64,000 bases of DNA. Source: Thamnaconus septentrionalis (taxonomy: Eukaryota; Chordata; Actinopteri; Tetraodontiformes; Monacanthidae). Positions within the stretch are counted from its first letter, which is position 1. Each line of letters starts with the position of its first letter. This document shows, piece by piece, positions 43,140-56,420 of this stretch. The notes under the pieces were generated by a model. The model was not told the origin of the DNA. It did not search any database and saw nothing but the letters and a program-made list of their open reading frames with translations. The translations under genes were made by a program, and so were the position numbers. The stretch covers positions 11,602,489-11,666,488 of the forward strand of contig CM020515.1 in assembly GCA_009823395.1 (NCBI GenBank), written 5' to 3'.

Positions 43140-44633
43140 CCTTAATGACATCACAGCTTGTTGATTTTCATACTTGCCTGTTTTGGCTGACATTTTCCAG
43201 AAGGCATGGCAAACAAAACAACATAATGATTGACTTCTAACTGACAGGCTGACTTGGAAAACATTGATGGAGTCAATTTTGCAGTTAATTATTCATTTTG
43301 AATTTATGCTGTTTTTCAGGCCTTGAAATTCCTGTCTTCATTCTCCAGCTTTGACTCAGCAGTGTTGTGGTGCGGCAACCAAGCATTGCCCTGCTTCTTT
43401 TGCTGATGGTTTTGGGTGCCAGTTTACCCAGTGGAATATTTGCAGTGTTGTCAGGAGGTTCAGTGTAGCTCATTTTACGCCCTGGTGGTTTCTGAGGTCG
43501 TGGCTGGTTGACGCATACCGACGACGAAATTAAACACGGTGGCAGCAATTCACATGACAAACATGCTTTTGCATTGTTCGCGTTGTCAAGTTTCCTCGCC
43601 AACCTGTTGTTAGCAGTCTGCCAGGCATCGTGCGATCAGCCGCCGGTGCTTTGACCGACTCTTCCCTCAAACAAGCGCAAAAATTAAAAAGGCTTGTTTT
43701 CCACCTCCTGAGGAATAGTTTTTTCATGAAATGGAAATTATTCAGAAATAATTTATTTTTCGCTCCTCCTTGTCCATGATTGATTTTTTTGCAGAAGTGA
43801 AAAAAAAAATCAGCTTTTGATGACTGAATTAATGCCACGTCCACACGTCTGAAGCAGAGCAAGCAGGCCTGGGTCGGCTTGCCGCGGCAGTCTCGTGTTC
43901 CAGCAAGGTTATCGGTGAGCCGGGTCGCGGCGGTAATGCGCTGTCATATCGGCTCTCCGGACGACGGGGGATGCAGAGGATCCCCGCGGCACGGCCGAAT
44001 CCGTGGTGCCGTCCAACCAAACAAAAGTAATGCGCATGAGTGGATAATGATGATATTGTTAGCGAGGTGTCACTTGCAATGACGCATGTTTTTGGGCCCT
44101 GCCCGTTCGCTTTCTCCGCCGTGAATGTGCAACAGTCTCGGTGTTTCAGGCCCGAGCTGAAGCAAATGCAGCGGATGGATTAAAATGATAAATTGCTCCC
44201 TGTGGCCAATGAGCAAATCGATGCCAAATCCATTTTGGGGCTGTGGGTTATTAATGGTTATGAGCAGTAAGCTGCGAATTAGCAGATATTGTGGACGTAT
44301 TGATGAGGTGGTCAGAGGCACTAAAACGCTGCTCACTGGGTGTTTTTTCCGCTGCTGGTTTTCAGGACATTATCAACCTGCGCTGTGTCCTTGACGTGAA
44401 CGTGGGGAGAGTAGAATCCTTCTTCTTTTTCTTCCCGCTGTTCCCTTCAGCTGTGGCCACAGCCAATCGTCTGCCTCCGTCTGACCGACAACCTTTGCGT
44501 CCTCCTCTCTCACACCAACTGACTTCCCGTTCTCTTCCGCCACGTCCATAAACGGCTCTTCCAACCTCAGCTTCCTGCTGCGGCTACGTCCGCTGCCTGT
44601 ACACGTCAATCGCTCACGCGGCGTTTATTTACA

Positions 44634-44780
44634 TATCGCTAAATCACAACCAGAGTCGCCTCGAGGTGCTTTGTGCAGGCTAGGAGAAAACCCAACGTAT
44701 CCCCTCCAGAGCGAGCGCGTTGCCGCAGTGGCCAGGAAAAACTCCCCAGTGGGAAGAAACCTCGTGTGGACCCACCCTGG
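44634..44780 (+). repeat. degenerate teleost interspersed repeat
   Basis: The series GAGTCGCCTCGAGGTGCTTT, GAGAAAACCCAACG, GCGAGCGCGTTGCCGCAGTG, GGAAAAACTCCCCAGTGGGA, AGAAACCTCG matches a repeat that is extremely common in fish genomes. Family name not assigned. Confidence 0.6.
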
Positions 44781-44977
44781 TGGAGGTGGAAAAAAATACA
44801 AAAAATAAAAAGACTGAGCTGAGTCAATAGAAACATGTGAAAACCTTCTCGGCCTGGCGTCACATTTAATCTGTATTTGTTGTTGACCCCGGGTTAATTC
44901 AGGTTTGCATGACATGTGAGTCACTGGGGTGGCTGCTTTGATGCTGTTGCAACCCCCTTCATTCATTTTTAAACCTC

Positions 44978-44980
<3 letters not shown>

Positions 44981-45012
<32 letters not shown>
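44981..45012. repeat. (TG)16 microsatellite
   Basis: Perfect TG repeat. Confidence 0.95.
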
Positions 45013-45013
<1 letters not shown>

Positions 45014-45411
45014 GTGTGTCTGTGGGTGTGCAATACATCTAACTAGCCGGCTAGGCTACCCCCACTTCCTCCTCCACTCCTACCCCAACCCTCCCCTCTT
45101 CCCGCCCTTTGGATTATTTAACAGGCTGCGCGTTACACAAGAGTTTGGCAGGAGTTGCAGCTCTGCCACCGCGTCCCTCGACGGGCCACATCCTGCTCCC
45201 ACTTGCTTGTTGACACACAGGTCACCGGCAGGGCGTTGGCTCCCACTTTTGCAAAAAAGCCCAGACGGTTAAAAAAAGAGAAAGATTTGACGACGACAAC
45301 ATGGAATATGCGGAAAACACGCGCGGAAAAAAACAGACCGAACGGGCGCTTTTAACGAGGAGGGAAATAGCCGTCTGATGCAGAACTCTGAGTCTGGCTG
45401 TGTGGCTATTT

Positions 45412-45418
<7 letters not shown>

Positions 45419-45470
<52 letters not shown>
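45419..45470. repeat. (TG)26 microsatellite
   Basis: 52 bp of perfect TG repeat. Confidence 0.95.
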
Positions 45471-45471
<1 letters not shown>

Positions 45472-45813
45472 AGGACATGTTGTGTTTGGCCCTGACTTTT
45501 CATCCTCGGAAGCCCATAATTAGAAAGCAAGCGAGAGCTGCCAAGGAAGGATGAGGTTAGGGAGGTTAAGGAGTGGGCGCTCGCTCGCTGGCTCGCCCTC
45601 CCCGCTCGCCCCGCGCACGGGTTGCGCTGAGGCCTAATTGCTGGAGCGACACCCCCCGCTGGCCCCCGGTGACATGTTTCCTGTGATTAAAAGGAAATGA
45701 TTGGTATCGATTGGACGCACGGCAGAGGAGTTGTTTGTCATCGCGTGGCGGTAATGGACTATCAGAGGTGGATGCGAGACCCGGTGCCCAACACTTGAGT
45801 TGCCAGAACCAAA

Positions 45814-46086
45814 GGCCGCGTTCAGACTGCACAAATCTGATTCAAATCAGATTCCTTCTCAAATCTGATTTTTAGGGCTGACTGTCCACACTGTTTTTAG
45901 CAAGTGTCAAAATGGGATCTGGCTCTGTTCAGACTGGGCCACATTATTGACCCATCTGACAGGTTGCTTTAGCAACGACGTCGGAGCGGAGGCGTCGTCC
46001 AGCACTGTTCACACTACTGAAGAGCCATCCAGTTTCAATCTGCATTGGCTAAAAATGGGATTTTGGCTGGCGGTGTGAACGTGGCC
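45814..46086 (+). mobile_element. GTTCAGACTG MITE, copy 2 (most complete)
   Basis: Inverted termini GGCCGCGTTCAGACTGC and, on the other strand, GGCCACGTTCACACCGC bracket 273 bp. The superfamily is not assigned: a target duplication is not clear in the flanks (AAA versus ATA). Confidence 0.75.
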
Positions 46087-46916
46087 ATAGTCACCTGATG
46101 CGCAAATTAGAGAGTGTTTTCCTCATTATTTTTTTTTTACCTTCTCTGCATCCTCCTCCGTCTCCGACGCTGCCAACCAATTAGGCGGAGGGCTCATCGG
46201 CGATAAATGCGTCTGTAAGCGACCTTCGGGGGGCAGTGCCGAGCGACTGTCGATGGGTGTGTGCGGCGACGGGGGAGGGGCAGGGGTGGAGGCGGAGGCG
46301 GAGCCCGGCTGATGCGGTCGCTCCTCCTGCGACCTCGGCCCATTGATCCTGAACCCAGAGACACAAACAAAACCTTCTGCTAACTCGTGCAATAAACCTG
46401 CCGAGCTGATTTTTCTTCCCCAGCCGCTCACAATATTAATCATCCGGCACCTAATCAGGTTTGGCTGCGAACACCTGAATCTCTCTTAAGTGCTCCTGCT
46501 GCAGTAAGAAGAAGAAAAAAAAAAGTGTTTCTGACCAAAAGTAGTTGTAAACAAATTACATCCCCTGGGAGGTGATGGCATAATAAAGGCCGATGCAGTG
46601 TGTGTGTTTAATTCTGGAGATGCCTGGTTAATATAGGCAGGAATGTTTATTCAGTAATAAAACGTGTGAAAGATTATTTTAATGAATAAATGGCTGGATT
46701 GATAAATGATCGAGGACTTTCTGACCGGTGGAACTGAGCAGTGGTATTGAGTGGTATTCAGTTTTTAAATCATTAGACTGTATTACTGTCCATATTTACT
46801 ATCATATGATTGTTGGTCATCAGTCATTTTCAGGTGGGAAAAGCATTCATCATGTTTACCTGTAATTCAGAAGAAATTAATGTTTGACTTTTAGAAGAGC
46901 AGAAGGGGCGATATCA

Positions 46917-46918
<2 letters not shown>

Positions 46919-46950
<32 letters not shown>
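46919..46950. repeat. (CT)16 microsatellite
   Basis: Perfect CT repeat. Confidence 0.95.
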
Positions 46951-46955
<5 letters not shown>

Positions 46956-47770
46956 TGTCTGTGGTTAGCATTTGCTAAAATACATTTTTGATAATCAAGA
47001 CAAAGTAATAAAAAAAGTAAACTGCAACTGCTGAGTACCATTTGCTAAACAATTTGTCATAAAGATCAAAGTATTCAAATCTGCTATCCTACGTTAGCCG
47101 CCTGTGCTATGATTAGCATCAGGCAGCGCTCACTGCCGCTTGTCGTTCATTGTCATTGCCGCCACTGCTCCGTGAAATTCAAAATGTGTTTTTTTGTGTG
47201 TCTTTAAAGTGCACTACTAGCTCATTTGTTTAATTTTCAAACTGTCCTTTGGAGAGCATGTCGCAGGCTGTCGCTCATTTTAGGTCAAAAAAAAAAAAAA
47301 TCAGGTCAAATCCGTTGGCAGGCCGAGGTGAGAAAATAAAACGTTCCCGTGTGCTTTTCCTTTTTTTTTTCTTCCTTTAAAAACATGATTCGCCGTCGGT
47401 CGTCGGTCGCTCTCACCAGGCTGGTTGGCTGGTTGGTTGGTGTGTTCCCAGTGAACTCGGCCAGGCAGCCTTGATCTCCGGCCAGGGACAGCAGCAGCGA
47501 CGAGCGGCCCTGGGGGTGGGGGATGGGTGGGGGTGGAGGGTGCTGCTGCAGGAAAAGTTACCCTGCTCCCAGGTCAGCGTGCTCTTGAAGCCAGCCAGCG
47601 TGGGATCACAGAGTAAACAAGTCGTCAGCGGGCAGCTCAGGGGCGGCTGATATCAGAGCTACACGCCGAGCAACGGTCGGGCCGGGCTTGAGGCGCTGCC
47701 TCAGCTTGGTGGCCACTGTTTGTGCTGCGTGCCGGAATGAAATATTCATCGCCGGCGATAATCCTCGGGG

Positions 47771-47772
<2 letters not shown>

Positions 47773-47818
<46 letters not shown>
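47773..47818. repeat. (TG)23 microsatellite
   Basis: Perfect TG repeat followed by CGCACGTG. Confidence 0.95.
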
Positions 47819-47821
<3 letters not shown>

Positions 47822-50800
47822 ACGTGCTAGAGGTGCGAGCGCCGCTCAAACACGTCCCGTCAATATCGCGTCCTAGTGACAGCCACTGACAGGCATTAGC
47901 GCCGCGTCCCAGGAAATTAACGCACTAAACTGTCCGCGCCGCATTTTACCGTTTTTTTTTTTTTTAATTTTAAAAATGTATTTATTTATTTATTTTTGGG
48001 CAGGCACGACCCAGACAGCGGCGGCGCGGATGCCGACGGAGTGATTTCTTAACTACGGCGCTGCCAACTTAAGGAATTACTCGACGACGGGGCCGATTTG
48101 CATAACGAGCCAAGGCGAACAAATGTAATCATTTCAGATTATTTCAATCTGTTTGTTGGGATGAAACCTGACAGGGAGGGGGGGGGGGCATTTATGCGGC
48201 GTGTCATCGGCGGGACAGGAAGAGCGATGATTCACGCCTCTCCTGTCAACGCCGTCGCTTATTAACTGCATCGGTTTCCTGATTTGTCAGATTTTTTTGT
48301 GTGTATCTGCGTGCAGAAGACGAATAAAAGGGTTTATTGAGCCCATTTTGCAGCGGTGACAGAATTGCAGTTTCGGCTTTGTACGTAAAACTGCCTGAGG
48401 AAAGAATATAGAAAAGAAGACTATTCAACATTATTAATGCCTTTAAAAAAACAACAACAACAAAACAAATTTTTCTAAAGAATTGTTCCAGCTTCAACGC
48501 GCTGCTCTAGATTACAAACCGCTCTCGTGGATTTGAATGCTCAGCGTGAAAATTTGCTTCTGTGAAACAAGGTGGAGGTGTTGTCACCAACTGGGGGGGA
48601 GGTGCAGTATTCGTGCCCTTTGTGACATCACAGGGGGCTGATTTCCAGAGTTGTCAGTCAGAAATCCTGACTTGATGCTGGATTCACATAACGCTTTTTT
48701 TTTATTATTGCGACAATATGCAGTCAAACTTTCCTGAAGGTTTTTTGAGAAACACGTCCTCCTCCATCTCTGCCTTGGCATTTGGCGTGGAGAATAAATA
48801 TCAAACAATGTTTGTCAGTGTTAAATGGCCAAAAAGAATTTGATGACGACTTCTGCTGGGATCACTGCGTGTCCCTGACGATGATGACTTCTTTTCTTTG
48901 CTCTGTTCGGACAAAAATTACTATTTGTCTGAGATCTGTTGATATAATCCAGCCCGAAAACCAATCGTAGAGCGTTTACACGGACAGCAGCCTGCAGGTT
49001 CATTTCATTCATGTTTGATCATCTCCAACATTTACATGCGTGATGTGATCCAGAGGTCTCTCAGCGCTTCGACCTTTGCAGGAGCTGACTTTGCAGGAGT
49101 TTTTCACGCACCGATAAAAGAAAATTTGTGCGCCTCTTCAGACTTTTCCGTGTAGCTGTCAGTCTGCTGAGGGTTTTGTTACACAAAAAAAAAGCACATC
49201 ATTTAAAGAATTTGTGTTGAGCGTAGAGTGAACATCCCCAACGGGAGCAGCAGACACGCCGTCCGTTCCGTCTGCTCATCACTGTGATCATCTGCTCACT
49301 TTAAAATTGCAAACCAAGATAAATCCCATGCAGCTCCAATGTAAACCCTCATCAACTGTTATGCTGTGCAACAGGACTCAAAGCAAATTTTTTTCAGTGG
49401 TCAGACTGGTTTGACCAACTTTCTTAGCCGGATGTGATTTGCGACTTTGACTTTATTTTACCCAATTTTTGTTTTTTTGACGCTGCAATATTAAACAATA
49501 ACTGGTACATCCTGGTTTTTCACATTGATTGAAATTTTAACTTTTTAAGAATCAAATGTTTGCAAAATACTTTCATCTGAACGGTCTCCCCATTGGGATC
49601 CCTGTCAGCCAGCGAAAGCGTGGAAAGAGTTGAAACAAAAATCTGCTGCGATTTTTGTATTATTTTTTTTTTTGCGTTTTGGATGCTGGCTACCCAGAGC
49701 CGGCTGCATGTTTATTAAAGATGAATGTGAAATTTTCTGTCGACCTCACAATAGAACACTCCTGACTGCAGGCGTCTAGTCTCCAGGTTTGCAGTTCCGT
49801 CGGACGCTTGTGTAGTCGAGCCTCCGCTGCGAGGGGTTCCGGGGGATTTTTTTTTGGAAGAGGGCGACTGGCTGGCAGGTTGAGGAGGGGGGAAGGGGGA
49901 TCAGAGTCTTTCTCTTGCTCAGCGGTTGTTCTGCTGAAGGACTGAGGACTCGCTGTGCTCACTCTGTTCCCTGGATTCCGCTTCATCCACTCTGCAAATA
50001 CTGCGCATTTATCGCGCCCTCGCACAAGCGCGTCCAAGGACAGCGAGGGAACGAAGGGCTCTGACTGACTCGGACTGGTTAACTGAGTGCCAGAGAGGAG
50101 CAAAACAAACACACAAAATAAAAAGCAACATGCAAAAATGCAGCCGAGAGTCCCACGTGATCACAGGCACAGGTGAATTTTCTCCACCCACTTTTTTCTC
50201 CAGCTTTGAGGTCAAGGCAGCAGCAGCTGTAACAAACTGAAACATCAGCCACTTTACTCTGTTTTGACATGATATAAAAGCTATTCATAATTTGCCACGT
50301 AAATATTTAACGCCTGGCTACATATCATTCATATTTGATGTGGCGCAGTCCCCCGACGGCGTGAAGGTGCTTTATTTTAAACGTGCTTCGGTGCAGCTTC
50401 CCTCTTCCTGCTGGAGGATGGGGGTGGTTCCATTCCTTTATTAACCAGCAGTGTTTCTGTCTGTGTCCGTCCTTCTGTCGCCTCCGGCTCAGACCTCAGC
50501 TCCGCCAGGGCCGCGGCTGATTGGCTGGGACGACGACCGTGGCTGAAAGTGAAACGTGGTCACGTCCACTCTGGGGAAACGTGACAAACTGACGCCACTG
50601 AAGGCACCGTCCAGAAAAAAAAAAGGATGTTGCGATATTTCCCAAAGTCGTTGGCCTTTTTAAATGAAGACCCTGCAAACGGCTTTCTCTCCCCCTGCGA
50701 TGGAGGGAACATTAAACATTAAACAAGATGATTTTTTTTCTGCTGACCGCCACCGCCCCCTCGCGACATCAGTGGGATCGTCTTCTGATGGCTGCAAACA

Positions 50801-51074
50801 GGATCGTCTCAGAAGTGGTTTCTCGGATGTGACCCGTCCAATGGAACATCTCCAGGACTTTCTAATGTGCAACAGCTGCGACGTCAGCATGGACCAAAAG
50901 TCTCTGGAATGTTTCCCGCAGCTTGTTGCACCCTTTTGGGGATGAAGAATCAAAGGAAGCAACCAGGAAGTAGGAAGGTGCACCAGATCAGCTGATAATA
51001 ATAATAATAATATTGATGATACATTTTACTTGTAAGTGTTGCTCCTTGAGTCATCACACTTGCTAATCACTCAA

Positions 51075-51357
51075 GTGCGTTCAGACTGCCAGCCAAAATC
51101 TGATTTGTAGCCCATCCAGATTGAAACCGGATGTCTCTTTTGTAGTCTGAACAGTCACAAATCACGTGAAATTTTTGCAAAGTGGATTGGATCGTTGCCG
51201 CAGCAACCTGTCAGGTGGATCAATAATGTGGCCCAGTCTGAACAGAGCCAGATCCCATTTGGACACTTGCTAAAACAGTGTGGACAGTCAGCCCGGAAAA
51301 TCAGATTTGAGAAGGAATCTGATTTAAATCAGATTCGCCTGCAGTCTGAACGCAGAC
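51075..51357 (-). mobile_element. GTTCAGACTG MITE, copy 3 (reverse orientation)
   Basis: From GTGCGTTCAGACTGCCAGCC to CAGTCTGAACGCAGAC. The interior is the reverse complement of the copies at 30.8 and 45.8 kb, including GTGGCCCAGTCTGAACAGAG. Confidence 0.75.
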
Positions 51358-51362
51358 TTATG

Positions 51363-51620
51363 GACACTTTACAAAGATAAAACAATGCGGTAGAACATCA
51401 GATAAAAGCTACACACAGTGAAAAAAATAGTAATAAATAATGAAATAGAATAAAATGGAACAATGCAGTTGGAGAGAGTAGGCTATCTTGAACAAATGGG
51501 TTTTGAGTGTGGATTTAAACAGAGGAAGGAAGTCCATATTCCTGATGTCTGATGGGAGTTAGTTCCAGAGTTGGCGAACAGCGTCCTGCCCTGTCGTGGG
51601 ACGAGTGTGGCAGCAGGGCA
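51363..51620 (+). repeat. teleost interspersed repeat fragment
   Basis: CACTTTACAAAGATAAAACAATG, then an A-rich stretch, then GGGTTTTGAGTGTGGATTT, CTGATGTCTGATGGGAGTT and AGTTCCAGAGTTGGCGAACAGC form a pattern typical of a widespread fish repeat. It abuts the MITE that ends at 51357. Confidence 0.6.
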
Positions 51621-51632
51621 GCGCTGTAGAAA

Positions 51633-51654
51633 AACAACAACAACAACAACAACA
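51633..51654. repeat. (ACA)7 microsatellite
   Basis: Short AAC repeat directly after the fish repeat fragment. Confidence 0.9.
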
Positions 51655-53286
51655 GCAACAGCCATGATGCTTTGCTGCAGGATTCAGCACAGCGGGGGAG
51701 GCCGCGGCTCGGCTCACAGCCGCCACCGCCAACATCCCTTTGATGACGCGACGCTCGCAGCTAAAGAGGCCGAACGCGAACGGTCCGAGATGAAGTGATT
51801 ACCGCTCGGCCCGCCGGCTGCAAGTGACGTGAATCATGCGCTCGTCCGTGGTGGTGGTGGTGGAGGGGCGGAGGGAAGGAAACAAATGGACGACCTTCAC
51901 GGATCAATCAGCAACAAGCGGGCGGCTTTAAATGAGTGCGTTTGAGCAGAAAAAACTGAGAAGATTAATAACCAGGCTGATCTGCTCCAGTGTTGGTTTT
52001 ATCTCGCGGTTGCCCCCACTGCGTCCTCCAAATGGCAACAACTCACCAGTCTTTGGTCGGACTCCACCTTCAACTCGTCCGCTGCTCATCCAGGGTCCCC
52101 AGAACCAGCAGCAGGAGCAGCAGGAAGGTCGGGCGTCCCCCTCAGCCGAGTCCCCCGCTAACGTCTGCGACTCTTAAACAAGATGTGCCGCAGCGGAGAA
52201 TTAATTATCTCATTATTATAAGCCAACTATAGTTTGTTCCTGCTCTTCTTTTTTTTAGGGGTGGGGGTGTAGGTAGAGGGGTTTGGCTGGAGCTGCACAT
52301 GATTAATAGCGCTGTCGTCCACCTTCTGTTGGGGGAATTCTCTGCAGGAGGAAGCGGCGCTCCTACTGGCCCTGGCTCGCCGTGCGCTTCGCCAGAGACA
52401 GAGGCTGCGTCCGACATCGCCTCCATCTCACTTCATAGTCACTGTATTCACTGTTTTGTAGTGGTGTCGAATCCTAAATGAGCATCACTATTCAGATCAT
52501 TATGCAGATGGATGGATTGTTTTGGTGACCACCTAATAGGAGGAAAAAATATATCATGGGTTATGTAGAAATCATGCGCTTTAATGTCAATTGAAAATGA
52601 ACAAAAGTGTTTCAACAAAACATCTTCTTCTCCTTCTTCTATGTCTTTGAAGCCCAACAGTTTTCAGCTCTTTGTTGAAACGCCTCTTGAAACACTGAAA
52701 AAAAATTATGAAATACATCTATTTTATGACTTACTTATCAATAATATAACTTCTTCAAGTTCGGGTTGTAGTTTTCCCAGGCCTATTATAGTATGTACTT
52801 GGTGCAAAAACAAGTGCTCTATATAGCTACATTGAACTCCCTGTACATGGAGGAGATTAGTGGATGATTTCGGACACAGCCAGGGAGTTTTTTTTTTGTG
52901 CTCACGCTACCTGTGAGTTCACGTCACTGCGTCCTCCTGAATGTCACCGCCGCCCGCACGTCGCCGCCCCTCCACGCGGCAGATAATGAGCGTATTAATA
53001 TGTACATACCCAGTCGGGTTAATGCACGGCCCCGGCACTCCAATTTCACGGCCCAGTTTGAGGGTGCAGGCGCAGGTTCCAGTGGAACCAGTAAGGCCAC
53101 GGTGTCAGCGTCACAATGAGGCAAGAATAATAGGAGTGAATTATTGAGCGGATACATGACTGACGGGCCGGCTGATGGGACTCAAGGAGGCGGAAATGAA
53201 AAAAGGAAGATGTGAGAGTGAGAGAGGGAGAGAGAGAAAAAGATTGACGTAGTGAAGTGGACGGATGGTGGAGGGGCAACGTGGGA

Positions 53287-53302
53287 GGGGGGGGGGGGGG
53301 GG
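53287..53302. repeat. poly(G) run, 16 nt
   Basis: Uninterrupted G run in a GGGAGGGG context; candidate G-quadruplex and a likely sequencing-error hotspot. Confidence 0.85.
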
Positions 53303-54439
53303 TCGTTGCCGCGCGAAATATCGTTGAAAGTGAAGGTGGACAAAATTGCCCCTCGCTCGCTCGCTACTCTATTTTCTGCCCTTTTTTTTCATGAAGCTTC
53401 AAAATGTATCCCCGGGTATCCGTCAGAGTTGAAGTCTCACCTTCACAACCCGCCATCGGATTCGATGTGTCTGTCTGACAGCTGAGCTCATCGCTTCTGT
53501 CTGTCGTGGCGAAGAAAAAAAAGGAAAATCTCCGAGGCAGGCAGAACGGAGACGGAATATTCTCAGAATTTTAAATATTTCATTGACAATGAGCTTGTTT
53601 CAGGGAAAAGAGCGAAACAAAACAAAACCCCCAAAAGCTGATATCTGCAGATATTTGTCAGCAATTGTACGGCGGAGAAACAGTTTCATCTTAAAGTCAG
53701 GGTGAATGCCAGAGAGACAGAAGTGCTGCCTGACAGATTGTGTGATGGAGCTAACTGCTGCGATGTGGTTTTAATGTCTGAGTGTGTGTGTGTGTGTGTG
53801 TGTAAGAGACTGTTTTCCTGTCTGGCTCTGTGGGCTATGTCTGCGCTCCTCAGACATATTTTATGCTTTTTATTGCCAGTTTTAAATCACATGTCAGCAC
53901 AGGCCCGATCTCTCTCCACGCTGCCGGATCGACACTTTTCTTTTTTTCCCCTCCAACTGTACCTGTCGAACACGACGTTCGTGGATTTGCCGGCTCCTCT
54001 GTGCTCTCCGACGTTAACCCTTAAAATTGGACGGCGGAATGAATTTAAAAATGCAAAGCGTTTTTCCGAGGCGCGCTTGTTTGATTCTCAGCCTCGCTGT
54101 GTTTTCAGTGTTTTTTACGTGTGGCTGCAGAGAATATCGCCCAGGCTTGCGTGTGTGAGACAGAAACAGGCAAACGGAAAACTCAATCAAACTACCTGAG
54201 TCAAATAATGAAGTCGCAACGTCGGATCCTCCGGCAGCGTGAAATCAGATTGAATTAGCGTTAAAATAAAAGACTTGTCTTTCCGCTTCTGGCAACAACA
54301 ACAAAAATAAATCAATAAATAAAACCAACTAATGGAAGCAGATGAAGTATGAGTCCCTGAACATCAGCCGCCCTAATTCGCTGCAGAGGATCGTTAATGG
54401 GTTTTTAACAGGGACGACACGAAGGTGCTCGTGGAGAGC

Positions 54440-54720
54440 CACGTGTCATTTGTGAAATTAAAAAGGGGCTTTTCACTCATTAGCCCACCTCATTTCTGCA
54501 GCGCAAAGACCAAAGTGTCATGGAGGGGCTTAATGGAGAGGCCTCCAGAAGACGCTGAGTAATTATTATGCAAATAGAATAACTAATAGGAAAAGGCAGT
54601 GGTGGGAATGAAATTGGATGATTGCCCCTTTAAATGCCTGATTAAAAACAGGGCTCTCGGAGTGATTTGCGTTGGCACTCTGCGTAATTACTCCTTTTTA
54701 TGTGTACTTTTATGTAAAAA
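54440..54720. promoter_or_regulatory. candidate conserved enhancer with octamer ATGCAAAT
   Basis: AT-rich, non-repetitive DNA with a perfect POU octamer (54568-54575) next to TAATTATT, plus further ATTA-type homeodomain cores and GTAATTACTC nearby. The texture resembles vertebrate conserved non-coding elements. This is an inference from composition only. Confidence 0.3.
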
Positions 54721-54898
54721 AAAAAAAAAAAAATAAAATAAATGATTACATCTGATTTTATATCTAATCTCCTTTTCTAGCAGAAATCCTTTATTTGAAT
54801 ACAATTTCAAAGTTGCAACACTTTCATTGTTTTAATCATTTCAAGAACAAAGCAGCAGTGAAATTAAAAGCACGACGATCAAAAATATAGATGAATAT

Positions 54899-54929
<31 letters not shown>
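54899..54929. repeat. (CAG)10 microsatellite
   Basis: Perfect CAG repeat in non-coding DNA. Open frames reading it as poly-Ser or poly-Leu lack any other coding support. Confidence 0.95.
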
Positions 54930-55052
54930 TTCCTCTGCACCTCGTCCTGCACTGCTTGTCCAGTAAAATCAGGACACGGCAGCGAAAGCAAACATGACCT
55001 GAGCTGGAAACGTCTTTGGTGTTGCCAGCGACACGAGTTCACGGCCACCTCT

Positions 55053-55090
55053 GCACACACACACGCGCACACACACACACACACACACAC
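55053..55090. repeat. (CA)n microsatellite
   Basis: CA repeat with one CGCG interruption. Confidence 0.9.
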
Positions 55091-56139
55091 TGACCAGCCA
55101 GCCGGCGGTGAGCCGGGGGAGCAGCACCGATCGAAAATAACACGGCCACGCCGCGTCAAGGCTGACTGACCGCCATTCACAGGCATGCCGGCTGATAATT
55201 AGGCCCAGTGAGTCATAAAATTTGAGATGGGTTCGGCTTGTGTGTATGTGTTGTGTGAAGTCCGAGCTGACTTTACAACAGCGCACAAAGATTGCCGATA
55301 GCTTCCGGTTTCACAAAGGAGGCCAACGCGGAAGTGCCCAAAAACCTGCAATCTGTCGTTTGGCCAGGAGGGACCGCCAAAAGTGGTTGCAAAAAAGCAA
55401 GTTTTGCAAATGCATGTTGATAATATTTTTTAAACACATTTCTAAATTGCGAGAAAAAAATAATTTAAGTGGCCCTAATGTCCATTTTTGTCAATTCGGT
55501 CTAATTGCAAGTAAAAATGGAGCTAAAGTTGTGGGCGTGGCTTCACTGTAGCAGCCAAGTGTGGTTGGCTTTCCACCAGGTGAGCGGGCGTTGAGGCACA
55601 TGCTGCACTCACGCTCCAGTCATTGCTCACCGGTAACTACGCAACAACAGCAACGAATGAAGCCAGTTAATGTGCAAATGAGGAGTCAGAGACACATTTG
55701 CATCTTTTATTGACAAAACTGGGGAAAAGAAACATCCCTAAATTTCCCCCAAAAGGTTTTTGGAGGGTTTGTCATGAGACGCTTGCAGCTGTGTGACGCC
55801 GCTTGTGCTTCGCCTGTTATCTACAGCCGACACCATCGAACCCGAGTTGCGGCCAGTCAAAGGCATCGATTTGCTTTGTGCGAAGAGCGACACTGGGCTC
55901 GTACCCGGGCACAGTTGGGTGTCTCCCAATCATTTACGGAGATTAATAAAAAAAATGCATTACACAGATCTTTGCTCTCCGTTTATAAGCTGCCCAATTT
56001 GCAAATGGACAGTTTAAGCGTAGATCTGCTTATTTTTGTTGTTGTTGTTTTTCTCCCTTTTGTCAGCTGACCTCGGGGGTGGGGGTGGGGGACCCGTAGA
56101 GGTCAAAATACGCCGTGCTTCCCCCCGTCCCCGCATCAA

Positions 56140-56420
56140 AGGGAAATCCAATTAATGATATCATCGTCGCCCGGCAGTCGGCGTCTCAAAGCGGCAGCGT
56201 GTACCGCCTCTGGCGCTAACCTTTTAGCAACCTCGTATCTTGCACATGTAGTTTACACTTCAAAGTCAGGAGTTAAATTATTCCAATTAGGCCCGCAGCG
56301 GCATTCTCGGTCGTAGCCAATCTGCCGATGAAAGGGGCCGATCGGAAACCGCCGATCTCAGTTGCAGGTACAGCACCATACATATTCATCGGGGCTGTTT
56401 GGCGAAGCGAAGGGGTTCGG
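56140..56420. promoter_or_regulatory. candidate conserved non-coding element
   Basis: Repeat-free segment containing CCAATTAATGATATCATC, TTAAATTATTCCAATTAGGC and CATATTCAT. Homeodomain-site-rich, in gene-free upstream DNA. Confidence 0.25.

Noticed and set aside
44070..44336. Minus-strand 88-codon frame in an AT-rich, repeat-free stretch
   Set aside because: No family recognised; sequence texture fits non-coding conserved DNA better than an exon, and no splice sites delimit it.
54891..55169. Poly-Ser frame over (CAG)10
   Set aside because: Microsatellite translation without flanking coding signal.
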